Source: Pseudobacter sp. (GTDB taxonomy: Bacteria > Bacteroidota > Bacteroidia > Chitinophagales > Chitinophagaceae). Taken from it: a stretch of 64,000 nucleotides of DNA. Within the stretch, counting starts at the first letter, position 1. The number at the start of each line of letters is the position of its first letter. The stretch is from contig JAFIGX010000003.1 in NCBI GenBank assembly GCA_017849455.1, positions 372,001 through 436,000 of the forward strand. The letters are read 5' to 3'. The position numbers and the translations under genes are program-made. The notes under the pieces were generated by a model, which had not been told where the DNA came from, did not search any database, and saw only the letters and a list, made by a program, of their open reading frames with translations. Shown here in pieces: positions 44,867-53,506 of this stretch.

Positions 44867-45949
44867 TTATAAGAATTTTTCTCCTTTATTCCGCTTTACC
44901 TCGGCTACATATTCTTTGATCTCCTGTTCTTTTTCCTTTTTACAGATCAGCAGTACATCGTCGGTATCCACTACGATGAATTCTTCCATGCCCTGGAGCA
45001 GCACCAGCTTATCTTCCATGGCGTGCACCATACAGTTGTGGGTATCGAAGACCATTACATTGTCTCCGGCCACGGCATTGCCCAGGTAATCCTTTTCCAG
45101 GTTCTCATAGGCGCTGTTCCAGGTGCCGAGGTCGCTCCAGCCGAAGGAGGAGGGGATCACATACACATTATCGGCTTTTTCCATGATACCGAAATCGATG
45201 GAAATATTCGTGCAAAGGGGATATATCTCCTGCAGGGCTGCTGCTTCGCCGGGTGTATTGAAACGGTCTTTTTCCGCGGCGAACACATCATACATTTCAG
45301 GCAAATATCTTTCGAAAGCGGAAATGATATTCTTCACCTGCCATACGAAGATCCCTGCATTCCACAGGAACTCTCCACTGGCAATAAAGGTGCGGGCCAG
45401 TTCCAGGTTGGGCTTTTCGGTAAAGGTCTTTACCTTATAGACATTGTCGGTCACCACATGCTGTTCATACTGGATATAACCGTAACCGGTATTCGGATAA
45501 GTGGGTTTGATGCCTAAGGTGATAAAGGCATTGTGTTTGTTCACGAAGCTCAGCGCTTCGAGACAGACCTTATTGAAAGCGATCGGATCGAGGATCAGGT
45601 GATCTGAAGGTGCTACGATCAGGGAGGCAGCCGGGTCCAGCTTCAGTAATTTGAAAGAGATATACGCAATGCAGGGTGCGGTATTCTTCCGCGATGGTTC
45701 ACCCAGGATATTCTGCAGCGGCAGCCCCGGCAATTGTTTTTTTACGATGTTCACATATTCATTCGAAGTGACCACGAAAATATTCTCGATGGGGATGAAT
45801 GCCGCAAACCTGTCGAATGTTGACTGGATAAGGGTTTTGCCGGTGTTCAGGATGTCCAGGAACTGCTTGGGGAAATTAGTGCGGCTCATGGGCCAGAAAC
45901 GGCTCCCGATACCTCCCGCCATGATGACTACATAGTGATGTTTGTTCAT
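44867..45949 (-). CDS. manC: Mannose-1-phosphate guanylyltransferase
   Basis: 360 residues. Nucleotidyltransferase signature GGIGSRFWPMSR (about 13-24) with TNFPKQFLDIL, then IGLIV-type catalytic strands (SLIVAPSDHLI) and FTEKPNLELARTFIASGEFL. It makes GDP-mannose from Man-1-P and GTP for surface glycans. There is no fused isomerase domain, as expected at this length. It is in a run with KdsD and the exonuclease. Confidence 0.93.
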   Translation of the reverse strand: MNKHHYVVIMAGGIGSRFWPMSRTNFPKQFLDILNTGKTLIQSTFDRFAAFIPIENIFVVTSNEYVNIVKKQLPGLPLQNILGEPSRKNTAPCIAYISFKLLKLDPAASLIVAPSDHLILDPIAFNKVCLEALSFVNKHNAFITLGIKPTYPNTGYGYIQYEQHVVTDNVYKVKTFTEKPNLELARTFIASGEFLWNAGIFVWQVKNIISAFERYLPEMYDVFAAEKDRFNTPGEAAALQEIYPLCTNISIDFGIMEKADNVYVIPSSFGWSDLGTWNSAYENLEKDYLGNAVAGDNVMVFDTHNCMVHAMEDKLVLLQGMEEFIVVDTDDVLLICKKEKEQEIKEYVAEVKRNKGEKFL

Positions 45950-45990
45950 TGTTCTCCTTTGATGAATTGATAGGTCAACAAACAGGTAAG

Positions 45991-46965
45991 CTAAATAAGC
46001 CCTTCTCTTACCAGATCGTGCAAATGAATAATACCAAGATATTGGGATCCTTTTGTAACAACGAGTTGGGTGATATCATATTGGCGTAAAAGGTCGAGCG
46101 CCTGCACAGCCAGCGCATCGGCCGTTACTGTTTTCGGGTCAACTGTCATGATCTCCCGGGCGGTAACACTATCGAGCGTGACACTTTTCTCCAGCATTCT
46201 TCTGAGGTCGCCATCGGTAATGATACCGAGCAGCTCATCGTTCTCACCGGTAACGGCCGTTACGCCCAGTCTTTTTTTGGAGATCTCCATGATCACTTCC
46301 CTGAGTGAGGCAGTGGGAGGCACCTGTGGTTTGTCGTTGTGCAGGTACAGATCGGATACACGCAGGTACAATTTCTTGCCCAAAGTACCACCGGGATGGA
46401 ACCGGGCGAAATCTTCGGAACCGAAACCATTCAGCTCCATCAGCACTACGGCCAATGCATCCCCCATTACCAGTTGGGCTGTTGTACTGGAAGTGGGGGC
46501 CAGGTTATTGGGACAGGCTTCCTGCGATACCGTTGTATTGAGGATGATCGAAGCCTGGCGGGCAAGATACGATTCCGTATTGCCAACCATGGCGATCAAT
46601 GTATTGCCGAAATTTTTGATGAGGGGCACCAGCACTTTGATCTCGGGGCTTTCGCCGCTTTTGCTGATGATGAGCACCACATCATCCTGCTGCACCATGC
46701 CCAGGTCGCCATGAATAGCGTCCGCCGCATGTAAAAATATAGCAGGCGTTCCGGTGGAATTGAGCGTGGCCACGATTTTCTGGGCGATGATCGCGCTTTT
46801 TCCAATGCCACTGACTACCAGCCGGCCTTGCCCATCCCGGATAGCCAGTACGGCTTTTTCGAAATGATCATTGATCATCGGCCGCAAGGCAGCGATGGCA
46901 TTCGCTTCGAGTTGGATCGTTCTCAGCGCAACTGACTTAATATCAATGGAAGACACGGCAGGCAT
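45991..46965 (-). CDS. kdsD: Arabinose-5-phosphate isomerase (KpsF/GutQ type)
   Basis: 324 residues: SIS domain (about 40-180; SGIGKSAIIAQKIVATLNST, DVVLIISKSGESPEI) and two CBS domains (about 205-324; GVTAVTGENDELLGIITDGD and YDITQLVVTKGSQYLGIIHL). It converts ribulose-5-P to arabinose-5-P, the first step to Kdo of lipopolysaccharide. It is upstream of manC by 41 bp. Confidence 0.94.
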   Translation of the reverse strand: MPAVSSIDIKSVALRTIQLEANAIAALRPMINDHFEKAVLAIRDGQGRLVVSGIGKSAIIAQKIVATLNSTGTPAIFLHAADAIHGDLGMVQQDDVVLIISKSGESPEIKVLVPLIKNFGNTLIAMVGNTESYLARQASIILNTTVSQEACPNNLAPTSSTTAQLVMGDALAVVLMELNGFGSEDFARFHPGGTLGKKLYLRVSDLYLHNDKPQVPPTASLREVIMEISKKRLGVTAVTGENDELLGIITDGDLRRMLEKSVTLDSVTAREIMTVDPKTVTADALAVQALDLLRQYDITQLVVTKGSQYLGIIHLHDLVREGLI

Positions 46966-47015
46966 AATTCATTAAGGCGCAAACCTACGAAAATTAAAAG
47001 GCAATGGAACAATGA

Positions 47016-47053
47016 GCAAATGTGGAAATATAAATTCAGAATTCCATATTTGC
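47016..47053. repeat. 12-bp inverted repeat upstream of kdsD
   Basis: GCAAATGTGGAA (47016-47027) and TTCCATATTTGC (47042-47053) pair with a single G-T wobble and a 14-bp loop. No T run follows on either strand, so it is not an ordinary terminator. It may be an operator or a leader hairpin for kdsD. Confidence 0.5.
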
Positions 47054-47234
47054 TAATAATCAGTAACTTAACCAAAGGGAGCCCATATTGTTCTCAAGGC
47101 GGGTTGATTTTACCATTTTAATGTTAAAGACTACCCCAAATCATTGGCACAACGGGTAAAATGAAGTAAATTCGCAACCCTTAAAAATACTCAGGTCCAT
47201 TAACCAAAAGCCTTCGCCTAACTATTACTAACCA

Positions 47235-47342
47235 CCGCCCTGACGAGTGCGGGCCACATGAGAGATAACCTGTTTGTAACGCGCGAACAGGGAAGGCATG
47301 AATTCGCCGCTCCACCGTAAAGAAGAGGATGTCTTTACTTTT
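47235..47342 (+). ncRNA. Candidate structured RNA in front of recQ
   Basis: Within the 543-bp gap between kdsD and recQ three consecutive hairpins occur: CCGC/GCGG (47235-47252), CCTGTT/AACAGG (47269-47291) and GTAAAGA/TCTTTAC (47317-47338, then TTTT). No open frame of note is present. It could be a small RNA ended by the last hairpin or a 5' leader of recQ. I do not recognise it as a known RNA family. Confidence 0.25.
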
Positions 47343-47508
47343 GAACAAGCACCATTGAACCAGCGAGAACCGGCAATCCATCAATTCCTACAGCCAGGAA
47401 CAGGAATGTTTTGGTCCTGATCATTGAAATACAAATACTATAACTGGCCGGGACTGGCACCTGGCCGATTTCGAAGAATATAATTGTGTGAAGGAAATTT
47501 TTTGAGCA

Positions 47509-49803
47509 ATGGCAACATCAACCAAAAAAGCGACCGCCAAAACGGTCAAAAATTCGAAAAGCACATCGGTAGGCAAGAAAGGTAGCACCGCCGCAAAAAA
47601 CGGCACTTACTCCAGCGCTTACCTGCATGAAGCCTTACAGGAACATTTCGGTTTCGACGCCTTCAAAGGCAACCAGGAAGCCATCATAAAAAGCTTATTG
47701 AATGGACAGGATACTTTCGTGATAAAGCCAACAGGTGGCGGCAAAAGCCTTTGTTATCAATTGCCGGCTATCATCAGCGAAGGGGTGGCCATTATCGTGA
47801 GCCCGCTGATCGCACTGATGAAAAACCAGGTAGACCTGGTCCGCAGCTACAGCAGCAAAGACGATGTAGCCCATTTCCTCAACTCTACACTCAGCAAAAA
47901 AGAAATACGGGAAGTGCAGGACGACCTGCAAAGCGGCCGCACAAAAATGTTATACGTAGCGCCGGAAACACTTACCAAACAGGAGAACCTGGAGTTCTTC
48001 GCCGAGCTGCCTTTATCTTTCTTTGCAGTGGATGAAGCGCACTGTATCTCTGAATGGGGGCACGATTTTCGTCCGGAATACCGCCGCTTGCGGGAAATGA
48101 TGACGCAGATCAATCCAGATATTCCCGTAATCGCTCTCACGGCCACCGCTACCCCGAAAGTAAAAAGCGATATCATTCACAACCTCGGACTGAAAGACCC
48201 CGCCATATTCATTTCATCGTTCAATCGCCCCAATCTTTACTACGAGATCCAACCCAAGATCAAAAAAGACCAGACCCTGAAAAGCATCGTGCGTTTCATC
48301 GTTCAGATGAAAAGCAAGAGCGGTATTATCTATACGCTCAACCGGAAAACGACGGAAGAGCTGGCAGATATGCTCATGGCCAATGGTATCAAGGCAGTAG
48401 CCTATCATGCGGGGCTCGACAGCAAGCTGCGCGCAGAACGCCAGGACATGTTCCTCAACGAGGATGTGCAGGTGATCGTTGCTACCATTGCGTTCGGGAT
48501 GGGGATCGACAAGCCCGATATCCGCTTCGTGATCCACTACAATATTCCCAAGAGCATTGAAAACTATTACCAGGAGACCGGACGCGCCGGCCGCGATGGG
48601 CTGGAAGGAAAATGTATCCTGTATTATTCGCACAAAGATGTGGCGAAACTGGAACACCTCATGCGCGACAAACCGCTCAGTGAACGTGAAGTAGGCGCTC
48701 AGCTCATCACCGAAACGGTGGCCTATGCTGAAAGCGGGGTTTGTCGCCGGAAAATGCTGATGAGCTATTTTGGGGAAGAATACAATACCAAAAATTGCGG
48801 TAACTGCGATAACTGCCTGCACCCGAAAGAAGAGGTGGAAGCCAAAGACAATGCAGTAAAAGTATTGAAAGTGATCCGCGCCCTCGATGAACGCTTTGCG
48901 ACAGAATACACGGTGAACATCCTGATCGGACGCCTCACACCGAACATCACCATGTTCAGACATGAAGGCATTGCCGAATTCGCTATCGGGAATGATCAGC
49001 CTGATCATTACTGGGGTTCCCTGATCCGCCAGATGTTGCTGGCAGGATTGCTCAGTAAAGAGATCGAAGACTATGGCGTGCTGAAGATCACCAGGAATGG
49101 GGAAGCGTTCGCCAAAAAGCCCAAATCATTCAAGATCGTTCTGAACAATCTTTATGAAGAAGCCAATGCCGACGACGATGAAGGCGCAGAGGCCGCTGTG
49201 GGCGCGGCTTCAGACGAAAAGCTCTTCGAAATGCTCAAGGAGCTCCGTCAAAAGGAAGCGAAAAAGAAATCCCTTCCTCCTTTTGTGATCTTCCTCGAAA
49301 CATCGTTACAGGATATGGCAACACTTTATCCTACCAATATGCAGGAACTGGAGAAGTGCCAGGGAGTGAGCAAAGGCAAAGCATTGCGATATGGAAAACC
49401 GTTTATCGAGCTCATCGCAAAATATGTGGCCGACAATAATATCGAACGCCCGGATGATTTTGTGATGAAAAGCGTGGTGAACAAGAGTGGCAACAAAGTG
49501 TATATCATTCAGCAAACGGATAAGAAGATCCCGCTGGAAACGATCGCGAAGAACAAAGGCTGGAGACTGGATGAGATGCTGGAAGAAATGGAAACGATCG
49601 CTGCCAGTGGCACCAAGCTCAACCTGGATTATGCCATCGATGAGATGCTCGATGAATATGAGCAGGATGATATCCTGGAATATTTCAAGGGCTGCGAAAC
49701 CTCTTCATTGCAGGTAGCGCAGCAGGAACTGGCTGAAGGGAACTTCACCTGGGAACAGTTGAAGATCATGCGGATCAAGTTCCTGGCGCAGTATGGCATG
49801 TAA
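47509..49803 (+). CDS. recQ: ATP-dependent DNA helicase RecQ
   Basis: 764 residues. A Lys/Ala/Ser-rich N-terminal tail (about 1-30) precedes the helicase core: TGGGKSLCYQLPA (about 74), DEAHCISEWGHDFR (about 175), and QETGRAGRDG (motif VI). The zinc-binding domain (CRRKMLMSYFGEE ... CGNCDNC, about 412-438) is followed by a winged helix, an HRDC domain (about 590-650, LPPFVIFLETSLQDMATLYP) and a C-terminal helical domain (LETIAKNKGWRLDEMLEEME) as in long RecQ forms. It unwinds DNA in recombination and repair. Confidence 0.96.
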   Translation: MATSTKKATAKTVKNSKSTSVGKKGSTAAKNGTYSSAYLHEALQEHFGFDAFKGNQEAIIKSLLNGQDTFVIKPTGGGKSLCYQLPAIISEGVAIIVSPLIALMKNQVDLVRSYSSKDDVAHFLNSTLSKKEIREVQDDLQSGRTKMLYVAPETLTKQENLEFFAELPLSFFAVDEAHCISEWGHDFRPEYRRLREMMTQINPDIPVIALTATATPKVKSDIIHNLGLKDPAIFISSFNRPNLYYEIQPKIKKDQTLKSIVRFIVQMKSKSGIIYTLNRKTTEELADMLMANGIKAVAYHAGLDSKLRAERQDMFLNEDVQVIVATIAFGMGIDKPDIRFVIHYNIPKSIENYYQETGRAGRDGLEGKCILYYSHKDVAKLEHLMRDKPLSEREVGAQLITETVAYAESGVCRRKMLMSYFGEEYNTKNCGNCDNCLHPKEEVEAKDNAVKVLKVIRALDERFATEYTVNILIGRLTPNITMFRHEGIAEFAIGNDQPDHYWGSLIRQMLLAGLLSKEIEDYGVLKITRNGEAFAKKPKSFKIVLNNLYEEANADDDEGAEAAVGAASDEKLFEMLKELRQKEAKKKSLPPFVIFLETSLQDMATLYPTNMQELEKCQGVSKGKALRYGKPFIELIAKYVADNNIERPDDFVMKSVVNKSGNKVYIIQQTDKKIPLETIAKNKGWRLDEMLEEMETIAASGTKLNLDYAIDEMLDEYEQDDILEYFKGCETSSLQVAQQELAEGNFTWEQLKIMRIKFLAQYGM

Positions 49804-49837
49804 TGATCATTAGCATTGCGAACTTTGCGAGATATGT

Positions 49838-49866
49838 GGCAGTACCTCCTGTGCTGCCATTTTTTA
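49838..49866 (+). terminator. Terminator of recQ
   Basis: GGCAGTAC / GTGCTGCC stem with a 5-nt loop (CTCCT), followed by ATTTTTTA. It starts 35 bp after the recQ stop. Confidence 0.85.
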
Positions 49867-49959
49867 TTCAGTCCCGCCCCTTTTGCCGGTTGACATATCC
49901 TGCTCAATCTTTTATATATGAAAAAGTTGTAACTTGATAGGAACTTAAACTTTTCACCT

Positions 49960-50112
49960 ATGACCAAGAGAACCACCCATCGCAGTACTGCCGGTAAAAA
50001 GCTGTATGCTGTAAGAGATGAGAAAGGCCGTTTTGTGGATATTCAGACGTATGAGCGTGCGCATAGGGCTGATCTCAAGCGGAAAAGCAAGGCGGAAAAG
50101 GGAAAGAAATAA
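49960..50112 (+). CDS. Conserved 50-residue basic protein of Bacteroidota
   Basis: MTKRTTHRSTAGKKLYAVRD, then a KGRFVDIQTYERAH core and a Lys-rich tail RKSKAEKGKK. It is too short for many gene finders but belongs to a very common family in this phylum whose members read 'RSTAGKKLYAVRDxxGRFxDIQTYxRAHxxDIKRKSKAE'. Function unknown; its charge suggests nucleic-acid binding. It stands alone between the recQ terminator and tRNA-Phe. Confidence 0.82.
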   Translation: MTKRTTHRSTAGKKLYAVRDEKGRFVDIQTYERAHRADLKRKSKAEKGKK

Positions 50113-50254
50113 TTGCTTTTGTTTTCAGGAATTTAGCAGAATCCCCTATTTTTGCTGCCCCGAAAGGGGAAGTTCGAATAAGTCGAAGTTCGGAGGAAGG
50201 TTTGTTTTTGGTTTGGAGGGTTCCGGATTTGACAGGATTTGAGTTTAAATAGAA

Positions 50255-50327
50255 GGTGCGGTAGCTCAGTCGGTAGAGCAAAGGACTGAAAATCCTTGTG
50301 TCGGCGGTTCGATCCCGCCCCACACCA
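50255..50327 (+). tRNA. tRNA-Phe (anticodon GAA)
   Basis: 73 nt. D-arm GCTC-AGTCGGTA-GAGC, anticodon stem AAGGA / TCCTT around CTGAAAA (anticodon GAA), T-arm GGCGG TTCGATC CCGCC, discriminator A, no encoded CCA. The acceptor stem GGTGCGG / CCACACC has one mismatch (C5 opposite A68). It borders the accessory region and is a plausible integration site. Confidence 0.95.
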
Positions 50328-50337
50328 CTTCAAAATC

Positions 50338-50372
50338 AAGCGGTTATCACTAAAAATGGTAGTCGCTTTTTT
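50338..50372 (+). terminator. Terminator after tRNA-Phe
   Basis: AAGCG (50338-50342) pairs with CGCTT (50364-50368), with an inner ACTA / TAGT stem, and T6 follows. It ends the tRNA transcript. Confidence 0.65.
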
Positions 50373-50568
50373 CTTTGGGTCGAGCAAATGGTTTAGGTCG
50401 GGTCTGCTGATTTTCTTATTTCCGGATGATATAAAAACCTAATCCCTTATGTAGGTCATTTGCTTGGAAGAACCCGCCTTCTATGATCTTATCGATAAGG
50501 TCGTATTGTAGTACATCAAACCCAGGCAAGAGGTTAAGTAGGACAAATGGATTTCTGGAGAGGACGCC

Positions 50569-50721
50569 ATGAGACTGCTGCATATTTCCAGCAAGACCAC
50601 TTTACAAAAATTCCGGGATGACGGGCGCATCCGGTATTTCCAAGCGGACAGAAAGATCATCCTCTACAACGGAGCGTCAATTAATGAATATCTTGAAAAG
50701 CATTCAAAAGAGAAGTTGTGA
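50569..50721 (+). pseudogene. Excisionase-like helix-turn-helix fragment
   Basis: A 50-codon frame from ATG 50569 to TGA 50719-50721. RLLHISSKTTLQKFRDDGRI RYFQ followed by INEYLEKHSKEKL is the MerR/excisionase HTH seen in Bacteroidota mobile elements. Upstream codons in frame (DKWISGEDA) still look coding but end at an in-frame TAG 24-30 bp before the ATG, so the N-terminal half of the usual 90-100-residue protein is missing. The longer overlapping frame starting at 50618 is a shadow in another frame; its tail (about 50725-50857) may be another gene remnant. Confidence 0.6.
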
Positions 50722-50916
50722 CCAGGTTATTCACATTGTGAATTGTGATGATGCAAATATCCCATATCGATTAAATTCATTCGTTGTAGATTTGATAGAG
50801 AATTTTGACTTATTAACAACCGAATTATCAAAAAATTATGCTTTAAATAGTTGTTGATCTTGGATTTATAATATGACAAGATTTAAACCCTATTTTCCTA
50901 TATTAGTAAGTTTGCT

Positions 50917-52074
50917 ATGAACCCTTCCTTCAAATTTTATGAGTTCTTTTGTGGCGGCGGCATGGCTAGGGCAGGCCTTGGCGCCAATTGGGAGTGCCTT
51001 TTTGCCAATGATATTGATGCGAAAAAGGGCGAAAGCTATAGAGAAAACTGGGGTGGTAATGCATTAAAGGTTGCAGATGTTGCTCAGGTAAATAAAATAG
51101 ACCTTCCTTTACAAGCTGATTTAGCGTGGGCCTCATTCCCTTGCCAAGACTTGTCTCTCGCAGGAATGGGGGCCGGATTAAAGGGAGACAGATCTGGCAC
51201 CTTTTGGCCATTTTGGAAAACAATAACAACCCTTAAAAAAGACAATCAAAATCCCAAAATCGTGGTTTTGGAAAATGTTTGCGGCGCGCTGACTTCACAT
51301 GAAGGAAAGGACTTTTCCGCCATTTGCCAAGCTTTGAATAAGGAAGGCTATAAATTTGGAGCGCTGGTTATCGATGCAGCAGATTTTGTGCCTCAATCCC
51401 GACCCAGACTATTTATTGTCGGCGTACAAACCGATATTGAGCACCTCAATTACTTAAGCCAGCAAGGCCCTGACAATAAATGGCATACGGAAGCCCTCAT
51501 TAAGGCATATTCAAAACTAGACAGATCGACAAAAGTATCTTGGATATGGTGGAACCTCCCTCACCCGCCTAAGAGAACCACATCGTTGATTGATATTATT
51601 GAGGAAAATCCAACATCAACATCTTGGCATTCAAAGGAAGAAACGGAAAGACTTATTGAATTAATGAGTCCGGTCAACCTTGCCAAGCTAAAAAAAGCGC
51701 AAGGTGAAAAGACCACCAAAGTAGGCACAATCTACAGAAGAACTCGAATTGACGCGAACGGTGTAAAAAACCAAAGGGCAGAAATTCGTTTCGACGATAT
51801 TGCTGGATGCCTACGAACGCCAGCAGGAGGCTCGAGCCGGCAAATAATAATGATTGTAAACGGCAGTTCAATTCGATCCCGTCTCTTGTCAACAAGAGAA
51901 GCTGCAAGATTGATGGGCTTGCCGGACGAATATAAATTACCGAAGAATTATAATGATGCGTATCATTTACTAGGTGATGGACTGGCTGTCCCTGCGGTAA
52001 ACCATATAGCACAAAATCTTTTAGAACCAATTCTGTCTAGCACAACTACTGAAAACAAGAAAAAAGCAGCTTAG
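50917..52074 (+). CDS. DNA (cytosine-5-)-methyltransferase
   Basis: 385 residues with C5-methyltransferase motifs in order: EFFCGGGMARAGLG (motif I, about 8-21), WASFPCQDLSLAG (motif IV with catalytic Cys in PCQ, about 70-82), VVLENVCGALTS (motif VI), FVPQSRPRLFIVG (motif VIII) and the C-terminal GDGLAVPAVNHIA (motif X). The variable target-recognition region lies at about 170-290. It modifies its own recognition sequence and protects it from the partner nuclease. It leads a plus-strand run; the next start is 8 bp after its stop. Confidence 0.95.
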   Translation: MNPSFKFYEFFCGGGMARAGLGANWECLFANDIDAKKGESYRENWGGNALKVADVAQVNKIDLPLQADLAWASFPCQDLSLAGMGAGLKGDRSGTFWPFWKTITTLKKDNQNPKIVVLENVCGALTSHEGKDFSAICQALNKEGYKFGALVIDAADFVPQSRPRLFIVGVQTDIEHLNYLSQQGPDNKWHTEALIKAYSKLDRSTKVSWIWWNLPHPPKRTTSLIDIIEENPTSTSWHSKEETERLIELMSPVNLAKLKKAQGEKTTKVGTIYRRTRIDANGVKNQRAEIRFDDIAGCLRTPAGGSSRQIIMIVNGSSIRSRLLSTREAARLMGLPDEYKLPKNYNDAYHLLGDGLAVPAVNHIAQNLLEPILSSTTTENKKKAA

Positions 52075-52082
52075 GCATACCG

Positions 52083-53009
52083 ATGACACTGGAAACAGAA
52101 CTACAGAGATTTTATACAGAGCGTAAATACAATGCAAAAGGCAAATTAAGTGTTGCCTTAGTTGTCACCGAACATGCAAGAAAAATGGGGCTCCCTCTTG
52201 ACCCAGCAAAACTTCTAACAAATCGCGCAGGTCAAGTTTTAGGTCTTGGTATCGCGCCAGTTCAAAAAATATTATCAAAATATGGTATCGTAAAAATTCT
52301 GGCCCGTGAAGGTGGTAGGACAAGTAGGGGCAGCATAGACCACATGAAGGAATACGTCCTTTTCCTAAATAACCTACATACTTTAGATTTAATTGATCTC
52401 GATAAAATAGAACAGTTTTGGGTAGAAAAGGTAAATCTCTTTTTTGCAGGAAAACCTCTCAAAATTAAGCTTGATGGCTCCCAAGGGCTAAGGACGCTAA
52501 TCCGAGATTTGATCGCGCAAGGAGAAGTCAAACAAAAAGAAGTCCCAGGCCTAAACTATGTAGGCATTATTCTCCAACACCTCGTCGGCGCCAAATTAGA
52601 TTGTGCATTGGGAGCAGGACATTTTAAACATAACAGCGCATCCACTTCAGACGCTCAGACAGGAAGAAGCGGAGATTTTCTAATAGACAAAGTCGTCATT
52701 CATATGACAACAGCTCCCAGTGAATTCGTGATTTCTCGTTGTAAAGAAAATCTATCACAGGGGCAACGGCCAATAATCGTAACAACCCAAAAGGGGATCG
52801 CTCTGGCCGAGGGCAATGCCGAAAATGCAGGTTTAGCGAATAGAATTGATATTTTCGAAGTCGAACAGTTTATTGCGTTAAATCTATATGAGTTCGCGAA
52901 GTTTCAAGAAAAAAGCCGCGAAATGGCTGTAATAGATTTAGTAAGAAGATATAATGAGATTGTAGACGAGTTTGAAACTGACCCAAGTCTTCAAATCGAA
53001 TTACAATAG
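52083..53009 (+). CDS. DUF4928-like protein, candidate restriction endonuclease
   Basis: 308 residues. I place it in the DUF4928-type family found next to cytosine methyltransferases. GDFLIDKVVIHMTTAP (about 199-214) resembles a nuclease-type D...I.K strand (PD-(D/E)XK-like), though I cannot prove the fold. Between a methyltransferase and Vsr it is the most likely restriction enzyme of the cluster; no other nuclease besides Vsr and Z1 is present. Its TAG stop overlaps the GTG start of vsr by one base. Confidence 0.7.
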   Translation: MTLETELQRFYTERKYNAKGKLSVALVVTEHARKMGLPLDPAKLLTNRAGQVLGLGIAPVQKILSKYGIVKILAREGGRTSRGSIDHMKEYVLFLNNLHTLDLIDLDKIEQFWVEKVNLFFAGKPLKIKLDGSQGLRTLIRDLIAQGEVKQKEVPGLNYVGIILQHLVGAKLDCALGAGHFKHNSASTSDAQTGRSGDFLIDKVVIHMTTAPSEFVISRCKENLSQGQRPIIVTTQKGIALAEGNAENAGLANRIDIFEVEQFIALNLYEFAKFQEKSREMAVIDLVRRYNEIVDEFETDPSLQIELQ

Positions 53010-53413
53010 TGAAAGAAGTCAAGGAAAAAAGAAGCGAAATAATGAGGGCTGTAAAGGGAAAAAATACAGCCCCAGAAATAATAGTACGAAAGCTTATTTT
53101 TAGCATTGGATACCGTTACAGACTTCACGGTTCCCACCTTCCAGGAAATCCGGATATATATTTCTCTCTAAAGAAAAAAGCGATCTTTATTCATGGCTGC
53201 TTTTGGCATGGCCATATCTGCAAAAGAGGTGATAGGAAGCCTAGCAATAATCAGGCATATTGGATAAATAAAATTAGTAGAAACAAGGCAAGAGACGACA
53301 AGAATCTTCAACTTCTCTCATCTGAGGGATGGTCTACGTTAGTAATATGGGAATGCGAACTAAAAGACACCAAATCTCTCTTGCATAAAATTATTAGTTT
53401 CCTGAAGAAGTAA
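53009..53413 (+). CDS. vsr: Vsr-type very short patch repair endonuclease
   Basis: 134 residues from a GTG at 53009, overlapping the previous stop by one base. Signature: RSEIMRAVKGKNTAPEIIVR, LPGNPDIYF with the catalytic Asp, FIHGCFWHGH with zinc/metal His-Cys residues, and NKISRNKARDDKN. Vsr nicks at T:G mismatches made when 5-methylcytosine deaminates, so it fits its methyltransferase neighbour. Confidence 0.93.
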   Translation: MKEVKEKRSEIMRAVKGKNTAPEIIVRKLIFSIGYRYRLHGSHLPGNPDIYFSLKKKAIFIHGCFWHGHICKRGDRKPSNNQAYWINKISRNKARDDKNLQLLSSEGWSTLVIWECELKDTKSLLHKIISFLKK

Positions 53414-53506
53414 CTTGATTCCTGCATCATTACCCACTGTTCTCGTATATATAATTTTTTATGATGTAACTTGGGTAACCCCTCACCAAAACTAAAAAAC
53501 CATTCT

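Noticed and set aside
50618..50857. 79-codon plus-strand frame
   Set aside because: The 5' part is out of frame with a clear HTH fragment (50569-50721). The last third might be a separate remnant but cannot be supported.
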